The notes under the pieces: generated by a model
Database searches by the model: none
Told to the model about the DNA's origin: nothing
What the model saw: the letters and a program-made list of their open reading frames with translations, nothing else
Source: Spirochaetales bacterium
GTDB lineage: Bacteria > Spirochaetota > Spirochaetia > SZUA-6 > JAFGRV01
Assembly (NCBI GenBank): GCA_016930085.1
Contig: JAFGHO010000129.1
Coordinates: 1 to 51,759, forward strand
DNA: 51,759 nucleotides
Direction of reading: 5' to 3'
Shown: one piece after another, positions 25,204-34,046 of the stretch
Layout: every line of letters starts with the position of its first letter
How positions within the stretch are numbered: the stretch's first letter is position 1
Translations under genes and position numbers: made by a program

Positions 25204-27171
25204 ATGTGCGGTTTTGTCGGTTTTTTTAATCCCGGCGGCGGAAGGAAAGATCCGAAACTTGAAAAAATGTGCGCCGATATGGGGGTCTTTCTTCGTCATC
25301 GCGGACCGGATGCTTCCGGTCTCTATTATGACGGGAGATGCTGCCTTAACCATCAACGGCTTTCAATTATCGATCTTACCGATTCAGGCAGGCAACCGAT
25401 GTCAAACGAAGACAAAAGTATATGGATTGCATATAACGGTGAGACCTATAATTTTCGTGACCTGAAGCGTCGTTTCCGCCTGGAGGCGAACGGCCACAGG
25501 TTCGCTTCCAGAACGGATACCGAGGTTCTCATCCACCTTTACGAAGAGCTGGGAAGCGGGTTCACCGAAGAACTGAACGGCATGTACGCCTTTGCCATCT
25601 GGGATTCACGCACCGGAAGCCTTTTCCTTGCGCGCGATCCCTACGGCATCAAACCGCTTTTCTATATGTATTCGGGCGGGATATTTTGGTTCGCTTCGGA
25701 ACTCAAAGCCCTCGTCGCATGTCCGTATTACGAACCCTCACCATCCCTTGAAGGACTTTACCACTTTCTTGGTTTCGATTATATACCCGGCGAACTGACG
25801 GCATTCGAGGGCATCCGCGAACTCAGGCCGGGGCATATCTGTGAGGTCGGTATAAAAAACCCGGAACCGCGAATCAGACGGTTTTTCGATATCCATTACC
25901 GGGTCGATGCGGCGATGAAGGAATCCGACGCCGTGGCGCTGACACTCGAGTACCTCGAAGGGGCTGTCGAACGGCAGCTTGTCTCCGACGTTCCGGTGGG
26001 CGTGATGCTATCGGGCGGCATGGATTCGAGCGCACTCACCGCACTCATGGCCCGTATACGGGGTAATGCCGATTTTCACACCTTTTCTTTAGCCTTTCAA
26101 GACGAAAGCTTTGACGAATCCCCCTTTGCCCGGATCGTTGCCGATGATATCGGTACGGTTCATCATGAGGTCCTCGTCACGCCGGAAAAGGTACTCGGAC
26201 TTCTGCCGAAATACCTTGTCTCCATCGATGAACCGTATGCGGACGGTTCGGCGATCCCGACATACCTCCTTTCCGAATGCGCAAAGGATTATGTGACCGT
26301 TCTTTTATCCGGCGAGGGGGGAGACGAGATTTTCGCCGGATACGACACCTATGCCGCATACAAGATGCGGTCCCTCTACAGGCGCCTCGTTCCCGGTGCC
26401 CTCAGAAGGGGCGTCATACGCCCGCTCGTATACATGCTTCCGGTATCGCATAAAAAACTGAGTTTCGATTTCAAGGCAAAACGCTTTACCGCGGGCGCCG
26501 AATACGATGTCCCCCACTCACATTTTTTCTGGCGCGCGGTCCTCTCGGAAGAAATGAAAAAGGAAATACTTAAGGGGCCCGGACGTTTTTCCGCATTCGG
26601 AGAATCGCAATGCTTTTTCCGCGAAGCATATGATGCGTGCGACGCGGAAGACGACCTGAACAGACTCATGTATATCGAGTATTCCTATCACCTGCCCGAC
26701 GATCTGATGATAAAAAACGACAGGATGACAATGGCGCACTCCCTCGAAGCGAGGGTTCCCTTTACCGACAACGAGCTTGTCGGTTTCATGGCGACAGTGC
26801 CGGTGAAATACAAAATGAAAGGAATGCGCAAGAAACATCTTCTCCGCGAAGCCTTAGCCGGAATTCTTCCGGATGGCATTCTCAACAAGAAAAAAGTCGG
26901 ACTCGAAATGCCGTATTCACGCTGGTTCCGCCGGGAGTTGCGGGAAATCGCGGAGCAATCCATGTCAAAGGAAAAACTCGAAAAAACGGGGCTTTTCAAT
27001 GCCGGGGGCATCAGGCGTCTCTGGGATGAACATATCGGTCTTAAAAAGGATCACGGCCGGTTTTTCTGGGGATTACTCAATTATATGCTCTGGTACGATG
27101 TCTATATTGACAGAAAGGTATTTCCACACTATCTTTCGGATGTACGATTACCGAGAACATTGGTACAATAA
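25204..27171 (+). CDS. asnB: AsnB-type glutamine-dependent amidotransferase
   Basis: The 655-residue protein has the class II glutaminase domain starting at the nucleophile Cys2 (MCGFVGFF, after removal of Met), with RHRGPDAS and NGETYNFRDL. The synthetase domain has the ATP pyrophosphatase loop SGGMDSS at 270-276. It adds ammonia from glutamine to a carboxylate activated as an AMP ester, normally aspartate. Such proteins inside polysaccharide loci (for example WbpS) instead amidate uronic acids, and the glycan context makes that a real alternative. AAGGAAG precedes the ATG. The next gene begins right at its stop (TAA then GTG), so the two are one operon. Confidence 0.92.
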   Translation: MCGFVGFFNPGGGRKDPKLEKMCADMGVFLRHRGPDASGLYYDGRCCLNHQRLSIIDLTDSGRQPMSNEDKSIWIAYNGETYNFRDLKRRFRLEANGHRFASRTDTEVLIHLYEELGSGFTEELNGMYAFAIWDSRTGSLFLARDPYGIKPLFYMYSGGIFWFASELKALVACPYYEPSPSLEGLYHFLGFDYIPGELTAFEGIRELRPGHICEVGIKNPEPRIRRFFDIHYRVDAAMKESDAVALTLEYLEGAVERQLVSDVPVGVMLSGGMDSSALTALMARIRGNADFHTFSLAFQDESFDESPFARIVADDIGTVHHEVLVTPEKVLGLLPKYLVSIDEPYADGSAIPTYLLSECAKDYVTVLLSGEGGDEIFAGYDTYAAYKMRSLYRRLVPGALRRGVIRPLVYMLPVSHKKLSFDFKAKRFTAGAEYDVPHSHFFWRAVLSEEMKKEILKGPGRFSAFGESQCFFREAYDACDAEDDLNRLMYIEYSYHLPDDLMIKNDRMTMAHSLEARVPFTDNELVGFMATVPVKYKMKGMRKKHLLREALAGILPDGILNKKKVGLEMPYSRWFRRELREIAEQSMSKEKLEKTGLFNAGGIRRLWDEHIGLKKDHGRFFWGLLNYMLWYDVYIDRKVFPHYLSDVRLPRTLVQ

Positions 27172-27186
27172 GTGACGGAACAAACC

Positions 27187-28602
27187 ATGAATGAACAAAA
27201 AAAGAGAATCGTTATCGCCGGTGCGGGTCCTGCGGGCCTTGCCTGCGGTTACTCCCTGCTGCGTCGCTTCGGTGAATCGATCGAATTGACGATCATCGAA
27301 AAGGAGGCGGCGGCAGGCGGACTCGCTTCAGGCTTCGAGTACAGGGGACTGATCTTCGATTACGGAAGTCACCGTCTTCATCCCACGACCCGTAAGGATA
27401 TTCTGGACGATATCCGGGGTCTTCTCGGCGACGACCTCCTCGACAGGCCAAGGAACGGGCGTATCCTTCTCCTCGACCGGTTCGTAAAATTTCCGCTGAA
27501 GATGACCGATTTCATCTTCCGGCTTCCGCCCGCCTTTTTTATCGGTATACTTTCCGATATGCTCGCTAAACCGTTCAGAAAGCGTGTTTCAAACCCGGAC
27601 ACCTTCGCCGAAGTTCTCTCGGCCGGCCTGGGAAAGACGATCTGCACCGATTTCTATTTTCCCTACGCGGAAAAACTCTGGGGGCTCCCCCCCGAGAAGC
27701 TTTCCTATATCCAGGCGCAACGGCGTGTATCGGCCGACAGTATCGGAAAGATCATACGAAAAGTACTCTCGATTATTCCCGTTTTCAGAAAAAAAGGTGC
27801 GGGGCGGTTCTATTATCCCAGAAAGGGATTCCTGCAGCTCGTTTCCGCGTTTGCCGATGCAATAAACGACATGGGGGGAACGATTCTTCTTTCCGAGAAA
27901 CTCGCCGAAATCGTGATCGAGAAACAGGCGGTTACGACATCGGGGGGCAAAAAAATCGGCTATGACCTTCTCCTCTCGACAATTCCGGTTACCGATCTCC
28001 TCAACGCAATGAGTCCCGCCCCCGGTACGGACGTCCGCGAAGCGGCCGCGGCCATCGGGTACCGCGGGATGCTTTTTTGTTACCTTATTCTCGATACACG
28101 GCAGTTTACCCCCTTTGACGCACATTATTTCCCCGATAAAGCCCTTGTATTTTCCAGGCTTTCGGAACCTAAAAATTACAGCGCTTCCGTCCTTCCCGAA
28201 GGCCTAACAGGACTTTGCGCGGAAATACCGTGCGAGGTCGGCGGGAAATTATGGAACGCCTGCGAAAAGGAGATTACCGGGCTGGTTCTCAGGGATCTCG
28301 CCGGCGTGGGCCTCGGGGTGGATCACCTTGTAAAGGAAAGCTTTGTCAGACGGACCGCCCATGCCTATCCGTCGTACGACCTTGTCTTCGAAAGGAAAAT
28401 CAATACCGTCGAGGCATACCTCGACGGTCTCCCCCGTATTGTCTCGTTCGGGCGCCAGGGACTTTTTGTCCACGACAATACGCACCACACGATCGAGATG
28501 GGGTATGCCGCCTCGGCATGCGTCACACCGACCGTTTCCTGGGACAGGGAAAAGTGGAGCTCCTCAAAAGGGGAGTTTGCCACCCACGTTGTCGAAGACT
28601 GA
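27187..28602 (+). CDS. FAD-dependent oxidoreductase, UDP-galactopyranose mutase/protoporphyrinogen oxidase-like
   Basis: The protein is 471 residues from the ATG at 27187. A GTG at 27172 touching the upstream stop is equally possible and would give tighter coupling. The FAD-binding Rossmann motif GAGPAGLACG is at 12-21, followed by the acidic strand end IIEKEAAAGGLAS and the GSHRLHP segment typical of amine-oxidase-like flavoproteins in glycan loci. Later blocks are LWGLPPEKLSY and a C-terminal GRQGLFVHDNTHHTIEMG. The family includes UDP-galactopyranose mutase relatives and protoporphyrinogen oxidase. In an operon with the AsnB-like enzyme, a sugar-modifying role is more likely than haem synthesis. 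The substrate is not readable. Confidence 0.85.
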   Translation: MNEQKKRIVIAGAGPAGLACGYSLLRRFGESIELTIIEKEAAAGGLASGFEYRGLIFDYGSHRLHPTTRKDILDDIRGLLGDDLLDRPRNGRILLLDRFVKFPLKMTDFIFRLPPAFFIGILSDMLAKPFRKRVSNPDTFAEVLSAGLGKTICTDFYFPYAEKLWGLPPEKLSYIQAQRRVSADSIGKIIRKVLSIIPVFRKKGAGRFYYPRKGFLQLVSAFADAINDMGGTILLSEKLAEIVIEKQAVTTSGGKKIGYDLLLSTIPVTDLLNAMSPAPGTDVREAAAAIGYRGMLFCYLILDTRQFTPFDAHYFPDKALVFSRLSEPKNYSASVLPEGLTGLCAEIPCEVGGKLWNACEKEITGLVLRDLAGVGLGVDHLVKESFVRRTAHAYPSYDLVFERKINTVEAYLDGLPRIVSFGRQGLFVHDNTHHTIEMGYAASACVTPTVSWDREKWSSSKGEFATHVVED

Positions 28603-28645
28603 CCGTGTAAATGTTCTCCGTCCCCCGGCAGGGAAACGGCATCAT

Positions 28646-29956
28646 TTACTTTCTGCCGAGACCGAGATAAGTAAATCCGGCTTGTTTCACGTTCTCGATA
28701 TCCAGTACATTCCTCGTGTCGAGGATGATGGTCTCGCGCATCTTGTTTCGCAGCCGCTTCAGGTCGAGGTTTCTGTATTCGTTCCATTCGGTGAGGATGA
28801 TAATCGCATCGGCGTTATTCGCCGCCTCGAACTCATCGGTAAAATATGAGATCGAAGGCCCCTTGAACAACTGCCTGAAGTTGTCGATCGCCTTTGGATC
28901 GTGGGCCCTTATGACTGCCCCCTCCTCGAGCAGTTTTCTCACGATCGAGACAGCGGGGGAGTCGCGGATATCGTCGGTTTCCGCCTTGAAAGCGAGACCG
29001 AATATCGCAATCGTCTTCTTTCTGACCGTACCCGTCAGTTTTTTCAGCTTTTCGACCATTAAAAGTTTTTGCCGCTCGTTTGCCGCTATCGCCTCCTTGA
29101 CGAGACTCATATCAACGCCGTACTTGTCGCCGATATGGGAGAGGGCCTTCGTGTCTTTCGGAAAACAGCTTCCCCCGTAGCCTGGGCCGGGGTGAAGGAA
29201 TTTCGGACTGATTCGTCCGTCCATCCCCATGGACCGGGCGATCATATGTATATCGGCGCCGATGACTTCGGCAAGGTTCGCCATCTGGTTGATAAAGGTG
29301 ATTTTAATCGCGAGAAAGGTATTGCTAGCGTATTTGACAAGCTCCGCCGTTTCGAGATTGCACCAGACAAAGGGCGTCTGTATCAGGTACAGGGGGCGGT
29401 AGATATCTTCCATGTAATCGCGCGCCCTCTCTGACTCGTATCCGACCACTATCCTGTCGGGATGAAAAAAATCGTGGACCGCCTTGCCTTCACGTAGAAA
29501 CTCCGGGTTCGAGACGACATCGAAATCCTCCGAACCCGTCTTTTCGGCTATTTCCGTCTTTATCCACCTGTTGGTACCGATCGGGACCGTCGATTTCGTG
29601 ACGATGACCTTGTATGAATTAAGATGCTCACCGATCGTCGAGACGACCGCCTCTATCTGGGACATATCCACCTCGCCGCCGCTTTTCGACGGGGTACCGA
29701 CCGCGATAAAAATAACGTCGGCTTTTTCTATCGAGCCGCCGAGGTCGGTACTGAAAGTAAGCCGTCCAGCCTTGATATTGCGTTTGAGATATTCCTCAAT
29801 CCCCGTTTCATAAATGGTCGGAATACCCTTGTTGAGTTTATCGATTTTCTCACTGTCGATATCCACCCCCGTAATGCTGTTGCCGAAGTCCGCAAGGCCG
29901 ACAGCGGCGACAAGCCCGACATATCCCGTTCCGATGACAGTAATTTTCTTTGACAT
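28646..29956 (-). CDS. ugd: UDP-glucose 6-dehydrogenase
   Basis: The 436-residue enzyme oxidises UDP-glucose to UDP-glucuronate with two NAD+. The NAD-binding GTGYVGL is at 9-15, the VGTPS loop near 86, the conserved AELVKYASN lysine at 208 and the catalytic Cys264 in PGPGYGGSCFPKDT. The start at 29956 has AAGGAG eight bases upstream; a longer frame would run through the promoter. It is convergent with the FAD oxidoreductase and gives the region a source of uronic acid, which could feed the glycan enzymes upstream. Confidence 0.96.
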   Translation of the reverse strand: MSKKITVIGTGYVGLVAAVGLADFGNSITGVDIDSEKIDKLNKGIPTIYETGIEEYLKRNIKAGRLTFSTDLGGSIEKADVIFIAVGTPSKSGGEVDMSQIEAVVSTIGEHLNSYKVIVTKSTVPIGTNRWIKTEIAEKTGSEDFDVVSNPEFLREGKAVHDFFHPDRIVVGYESERARDYMEDIYRPLYLIQTPFVWCNLETAELVKYASNTFLAIKITFINQMANLAEVIGADIHMIARSMGMDGRISPKFLHPGPGYGGSCFPKDTKALSHIGDKYGVDMSLVKEAIAANERQKLLMVEKLKKLTGTVRKKTIAIFGLAFKAETDDIRDSPAVSIVRKLLEEGAVIRAHDPKAIDNFRQLFKGPSISYFTDEFEAANNADAIIILTEWNEYRNLDLKRLRNKMRETIILDTRNVLDIENVKQAGFTYLGLGRK

Positions 29957-30008
29957 GCCGTTATCTCCTTTTCTTACCTCTTGTGATGCATATAAATACC
30001 TGCCTGTC

Positions 30009-30037
30009 ACTATATGATACACTCCCGATAAAAACAA
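30009..30037 (-). promoter_or_regulatory. Promoter of ugd
   Basis: On the minus strand TTGTTT (30037-30032), 17 bases, then TATAGT (30014-30009), about 50 bases before the start. Confidence 0.6.
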
Positions 30038-30077
30038 GTCCCCTGCGCCTGTTTCGGCAAGGCGGAAGGCGTTTTCA

Positions 30078-30977
30078 TCAGGCGGGATAGACCAGACCGA
30101 ACAGCAGCGCGTACAAAATGATAACGGTAACATAGATGAACAGGAAAATGGGCCTTATCGTCGAGGCGAGTGCCATAAGCGGGGTGATCCTCGTCGCGGG
30201 TCCGACAAAGAGAAAGGCCAAAGCCGATGCCTTACTCATTCCCTGATCTATAAGCGCCCGGATGAGGGGAATCGTTCCGCCCCCGCAGGCATAGAGGGGG
30301 ACACTGAGAATCGAAGCGACGAATATCCCGTAGAATTCCCCAGGCTTGAAAAGGGAAAATATCAAAGAAGCGGGAACCGTGTATTTTATCACCGACCCAG
30401 CCATAATGCCGATAAGGACGTAAAATCCGACAAACTGAAGGTTTTTCCAGACCGATGTTAAGAAATCCCGTACACGGAAAGGCTTTTTTTGACCGGCGGC
30501 CCCCCTTCCGGGAAAAGAACGGCCGCCCGAAACGGTCGGATTGAGAATGAACCCTGCGGGGACAAGCCGTACAATCAGGCCAAAGAGGATGCCGAAAACA
30601 AGAACGGAAAGCAGCCGGACCAGGGCGATCTCCGCGCCCAGCCCGCCCCAGGTAATGATAAAAAGCTGCGGATTCATAAGTGAGGAAACGGAGAGAAAAG
30701 TGACAAGCGGGGCCGGGGGAACACCCGATGAAAGAAGCTGAACGACGATGGGAACGGTTCCATACGTACAAAGCGGAGACAGAATACCGATAATTGTCGC
30801 AACAATGATTGAGAGAACGGGTGAGGAGGTGAAGATCAGACGAATCGCCTTTTCCCAGTCGGTGAGTTTGATCAGTTCGCCGATGATAACCCCCCCGATC
30901 AGGTACGGGCCGAGTGAAACGAGCATCTTCCCCGCATCAAGGAAGATAAGGTAGAGTTTGTTGATTACGATTTCCAT
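30078..30977 (-). CDS. ArsP-type permease (PF03773-like)
   Basis: The 299-residue membrane protein has about eight helices arranged as two related halves, with matching core segments SPLCTYGTVPI (about residue 66) and PLYACGGGTIPLI (about 225). This is the mark of the ArsP_1/DUF318 permease family, which exports organoarsenicals or metal-related compounds, although most members are uncharacterised. A hydrophilic loop (about 148-172) joins the halves. It lies 18 bases after the DUF362 gene on the same strand and is almost certainly in the same operon. Both key cysteines are present. Its ribosome binding site is weak, suggesting coupling to the upstream gene. Confidence 0.88.
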   Translation of the reverse strand: MEIVINKLYLIFLDAGKMLVSLGPYLIGGVIIGELIKLTDWEKAIRLIFTSSPVLSIIVATIIGILSPLCTYGTVPIVVQLLSSGVPPAPLVTFLSVSSLMNPQLFIITWGGLGAEIALVRLLSVLVFGILFGLIVRLVPAGFILNPTVSGGRSFPGRGAAGQKKPFRVRDFLTSVWKNLQFVGFYVLIGIMAGSVIKYTVPASLIFSLFKPGEFYGIFVASILSVPLYACGGGTIPLIRALIDQGMSKASALAFLFVGPATRITPLMALASTIRPIFLFIYVTVIILYALLFGLVYPA

Positions 30978-30995
30978 CTGTTCGCTTTAATCCGG

Positions 30996-33080
30996 TCATT
31001 CGGTAAGAATAAGCGTGCCGAACACATCCGCGTCGATCCACCCGCGGTTCTTATCCTCACCCTCGATATATACCGATCCGATAAAACTTTCTCTCCTGCC
31101 GCTGGCGTCGCTGTCGCAATAAGCAAGCGCGAAGCCCATCTCTTTCCCCGCCACAAGGACGACCTGCTGATTGTCTTCTCCGTAACGGTAGTTTTCGTCA
31201 TATACGGTCACCGCCATTTCCCATATGGAGAGGTTGCCGGTCGAGTTTCGTTTCACTTCGATATGATCGTGATAGACTCGCGGTTTCGAATCCGTATGAA
31301 GATCGACCACGTCATAGGCAATGGAAATATGGTAGGCGAACGCATTATAGGAAGCGGTATGGATTCCCCCCGATTTGTCTTCATCGATAAACAATTCAAG
31401 GCAATCGTCGTTATAGTATTCATCGAGTGGATCGGTCCGAATATCGCTTAAAACGTCGTCTTCAATTTCAACAAGAAGAAACAGGCGGCGATCATTCCAG
31501 CTTATCTTGAACCTGCCGGAAAAATCAGATTCGCCGTCGAGCGACCCCAGCCAGAGACGGTCGATCGGGTACCAGCGCGCCTTTTCCCAAAAGCGTTCAT
31601 CCGCCTTTCCATCGATAACAGGCGGTGAATCGGTTCTGACCGCTTCATGTATTCCTTCTCCGGGAAGCGGCAGGAACACGGTTTTTACCGTTTTATTGAG
31701 AAACCTGTCGTATGCGAAAACCGTAAGCCGTTCCGCTTCCGTCAGGTCCGTTGGTATCGATAGGGAAGTAAACCCTTCACGTATCTGTCCGCCGACCGGC
31801 GAACCGTCGAGAAACAGCCGTACGGCGTGGAGATCCTGATCGTGGCGGATATTCAGGGAAAGGCCTTTGTCCGTGACTACCGCCCTGGCTATCGAGATCA
31901 GGGGACCGGCGGTATCCGTTATCCTCGAACCTTTGCACGCGGGATTGGCCGACCTTCCCTCAAAAGGCTTTCTAACCTCATCGACCTCTTTGCCTTTGAC
32001 GTTGATCCTCGCGGTATCGATATTTCCCACGCCATCGGCATTGAGGAGACAGAGGTACGGGACCGAGTAGGGATCCCATCCCATAATGAGAGATTCGATC
32101 GTATCGACGGCGACCGCGTCGCCGGCCGCGAGGATAAGCCGCATATTCATCTGATCCCGGCTGATATCCGTTGTCCCGCTTATTTCCCTCGACGGTGTGG
32201 GACCGTTTTGTATTCCCTGCAACCCGTCCATGACGATAAAATCGACCGGACGTACCATATAATAATCGTGGATCCAGTAATGAAGGTCCATACTCTCATG
32301 ATCGACCATACTGTTTCTTCCGGGGTGTTCGCGGGAATTGCCGTAAATATTACCGGGGGTCGCGCCGATTCCCATGTTCTTGATCGCGCCGGTAATTACC
32401 GCATGCCAATGATTTTTGAGACAGGGGATCGTGATAACGACATCGGCTTCCGCAAGGCGCCTGTTGACATAATACTCTTTGTGCAAGCGTCCGCTTTCAT
32501 GTGCCACTTTGATGAGGTTATCGGAATCCTTCTCCCGGTACCCCCCCGAATCTTCTTCGATGGCGATAAACTCATCGACACCGGGAATCGTTGAGTGCGT
32601 GTATTTATGGTGGAGAAAGGCCTGCTTTGTGAATATCGATGAACCTTCCATGACAAAAACCTTCCCCGAGGGATTCAGGTCCCTCACCAGTTGTACGACC
32701 GCCTTTGTCACACGGTAATCGGTTGTCGTACCGTTGACTTCGGGGGAAAGCGGCCTCCCCCCCCATCCGGGGAGGGTGTAATCATTCACCGTCACCAGAT
32801 TCGGTTTTATAACGACCACATCCCCGTCCCTCACGAGGTCGCTGAATCCGCCCGCCATACCGACCGCTTCACGGACCATCGACGCAATTTCGGATTCGGT
32901 AATATCTTCCGCTTTCGCTTCCCGTGATTGTACGATTGCCACCGTGGACGGCGGCAATCCGCGCGGTGAGAAATCCTCAACCCGTACGCTCAGACATTGC
33001 GACATATTGAGAAGACCCGCGAGGCCCATACCGCAGATCAAAAACGATGAAATAATCGTTTTATATCGTTTTACATTCAT
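30996..33080 (-). CDS. Exported DUF362 protein with C-terminal CBM9-like domain
   Basis: The 694-residue protein has an N-terminal signal peptide (about 5-28, with Cys29 or a nearby position as a poor lipobox). A DUF362 domain follows (about 45-370, with VVIKPNLV, KNHWHAVITGAIKNMGIG and DAVAVDTIES). A small Ig-like segment (about 395-470) is next, then a CBM9-like sandwich (about 478-694, starting PPVIDGKADERFWEKA and containing DDCLELFIDEDKSGG). Many DUF362 proteins carry a ferredoxin-type iron-sulphur domain; none is seen here. The role is unknown. An extracytoplasmic binding or redox-related function is inferred from its export and domains. It leads an operon with an ArsP-type permease. 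Confidence 0.85.
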   Translation of the reverse strand: MNVKRYKTIISSFLICGMGLAGLLNMSQCLSVRVEDFSPRGLPPSTVAIVQSREAKAEDITESEIASMVREAVGMAGGFSDLVRDGDVVVIKPNLVTVNDYTLPGWGGRPLSPEVNGTTTDYRVTKAVVQLVRDLNPSGKVFVMEGSSIFTKQAFLHHKYTHSTIPGVDEFIAIEEDSGGYREKDSDNLIKVAHESGRLHKEYYVNRRLAEADVVITIPCLKNHWHAVITGAIKNMGIGATPGNIYGNSREHPGRNSMVDHESMDLHYWIHDYYMVRPVDFIVMDGLQGIQNGPTPSREISGTTDISRDQMNMRLILAAGDAVAVDTIESLIMGWDPYSVPYLCLLNADGVGNIDTARINVKGKEVDEVRKPFEGRSANPACKGSRITDTAGPLISIARAVVTDKGLSLNIRHDQDLHAVRLFLDGSPVGGQIREGFTSLSIPTDLTEAERLTVFAYDRFLNKTVKTVFLPLPGEGIHEAVRTDSPPVIDGKADERFWEKARWYPIDRLWLGSLDGESDFSGRFKISWNDRRLFLLVEIEDDVLSDIRTDPLDEYYNDDCLELFIDEDKSGGIHTASYNAFAYHISIAYDVVDLHTDSKPRVYHDHIEVKRNSTGNLSIWEMAVTVYDENYRYGEDNQQVVLVAGKEMGFALAYCDSDASGRRESFIGSVYIEGEDKNRGWIDADVFGTLILTE

Positions 33081-33098
33081 TCCTGTTTCCCCCTGTTA

Positions 33099-33127
33099 AG
33101 CATACTCAATTTTCATGCTCTGGACAA
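33099..33127 (-). promoter_or_regulatory. Promoter of the DUF362-permease operon
   Basis: On the minus strand TTGTCC (33127-33122), 17 bases, TATGCT (33104-33099), close to the start at 33080, which is preceded by an AGGGGG stretch. Confidence 0.6.
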
Positions 33128-33152
33128 GCATTGGAAGAGAGATAAAACGGGA

Positions 33153-33178
33153 GGGCAGACGGATATATCCGCCTGCCC
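33153..33178. repeat. GC-rich inverted repeat between divergent promoters
   Basis: GGGCAG-A-CGGAT pairs with ATCCG-C-CTGCCC, giving an almost perfect 26-base palindrome with one mismatch. It lies between the two divergent promoters. It might be an operator or a cruciform; no T-tract follows on either strand. Confidence 0.45.
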
Positions 33179-33226
33179 GCGGTCATCGTTTGGCAATCGC
33201 GACACGCGGGCCGTCCCCTTCCATCC

Positions 33227-33254
33227 TTGACATTGAGTGCGTTTCATGATTAAT
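33227..33254 (+). promoter_or_regulatory. Promoter of deoC
   Basis: Consensus TTGACA (33227-33232), 16 bases, ATTAAT (33249-33254). Transcription would begin near 33262, so the ATG at 33237 cannot be the start of the protein. Confidence 0.6.
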
Positions 33255-33335
33255 ACCATAGAAGGGGTGTTTTTCTCCTGCGCGAATCATCGTACGGTGA
33301 CGGTCACGGTGTTCGTGAACAAGAAAGGGGGGCTT

Positions 33336-34040
33336 GTGGATGTTTCCTGTGACATGATCGCCCGTATGATCGATCACTCACTGCTCGCTCCGTATTTGAC
33401 GGAAAAAGAATTAATCGAAGGGATTGAGTACGCACGCGGTGAAAGGGTCGCCAGTGTCTGCGTCATGCCGTTTTTCCTCCGGTCTTGTGCCGGCCTTCTC
33501 GAAGGAAGCCCGGTAAAACCGACGGCAACGATCGGTTTTCCTCACGGGGCCCACCATACAATCGTCAAGATGAGGGAAACAGAACAGGCGCTTCGTGACG
33601 GCGCCGTGGAACTCGATATGGTGGTCAATATCAGTAAGGTTCGAAGCGGTGACTGGGAGTATGTGACGAATGAAATCGCTTCCGTCGCCTCGCTCGTCCA
33701 CGAAAGCGGGAAAAAAATAAAGGTTATTTTTGAAAATTGTTACCTCGGGAAAGGCGAAAAAATCAGGCTTTGCACCGTCTGCGGCGAACTCAACGTCGAT
33801 TGGGTAAAGACATCGACGGGGTATGGGTCAGGCGGCGCGACAATAGAGGATGTCGAACTGATGCGGAAGTATTCCCCCCCTCATGTGACGGTCAAAGCGG
33901 CGGGCGGCATACGGGATCTCGATACATTGCTTGCCATGCGAAAAAGCGGTGCCACGCGTATCGGAGCAACCAGGACTCGAGAAATTCTCGAAGAATGCAG
34001 AACGAGACTTCAACATAAAACAGTGACGGGGGATGCATAG
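33336..34040 (+). CDS. deoC: Deoxyribose-phosphate aldolase
   Basis: The 234-residue enzyme splits 2-deoxyribose 5-phosphate into glyceraldehyde 3-phosphate and acetaldehyde in nucleoside salvage. Key residues are visible: Asp94 in ELDMVVN, the Schiff-base Lys158 in VKTSTGYGSGG and Lys187 in VTVKAAGGIR. I chose the GTG at 33336, which follows AAAGGGGGG and gives the usual length. The upstream ATG at 33237 lies inside the promoter. It is the first gene of an apparent operon with a threonylcarbamoyl-AMP synthase and a NUDIX hydrolase. Confidence 0.93.
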   Translation: MDVSCDMIARMIDHSLLAPYLTEKELIEGIEYARGERVASVCVMPFFLRSCAGLLEGSPVKPTATIGFPHGAHHTIVKMRETEQALRDGAVELDMVVNISKVRSGDWEYVTNEIASVASLVHESGKKIKVIFENCYLGKGEKIRLCTVCGELNVDWVKTSTGYGSGGATIEDVELMRKYSPPHVTVKAAGGIRDLDTLLAMRKSGATRIGATRTREILEECRTRLQHKTVTGDA

Positions 34041-34046
34041 TCAGGT

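Noticed and set aside
31827-32594. 255-codon plus-strand frame inside the DUF362 gene
   Set aside because: Antisense shadow; the minus-strand frame has signal peptide and DUF362 motifs.
33237-33335. N-terminal extension of DeoC from the ATG at 33237
   Set aside because: The ATG falls inside a consensus promoter and family length favours the GTG at 33336.
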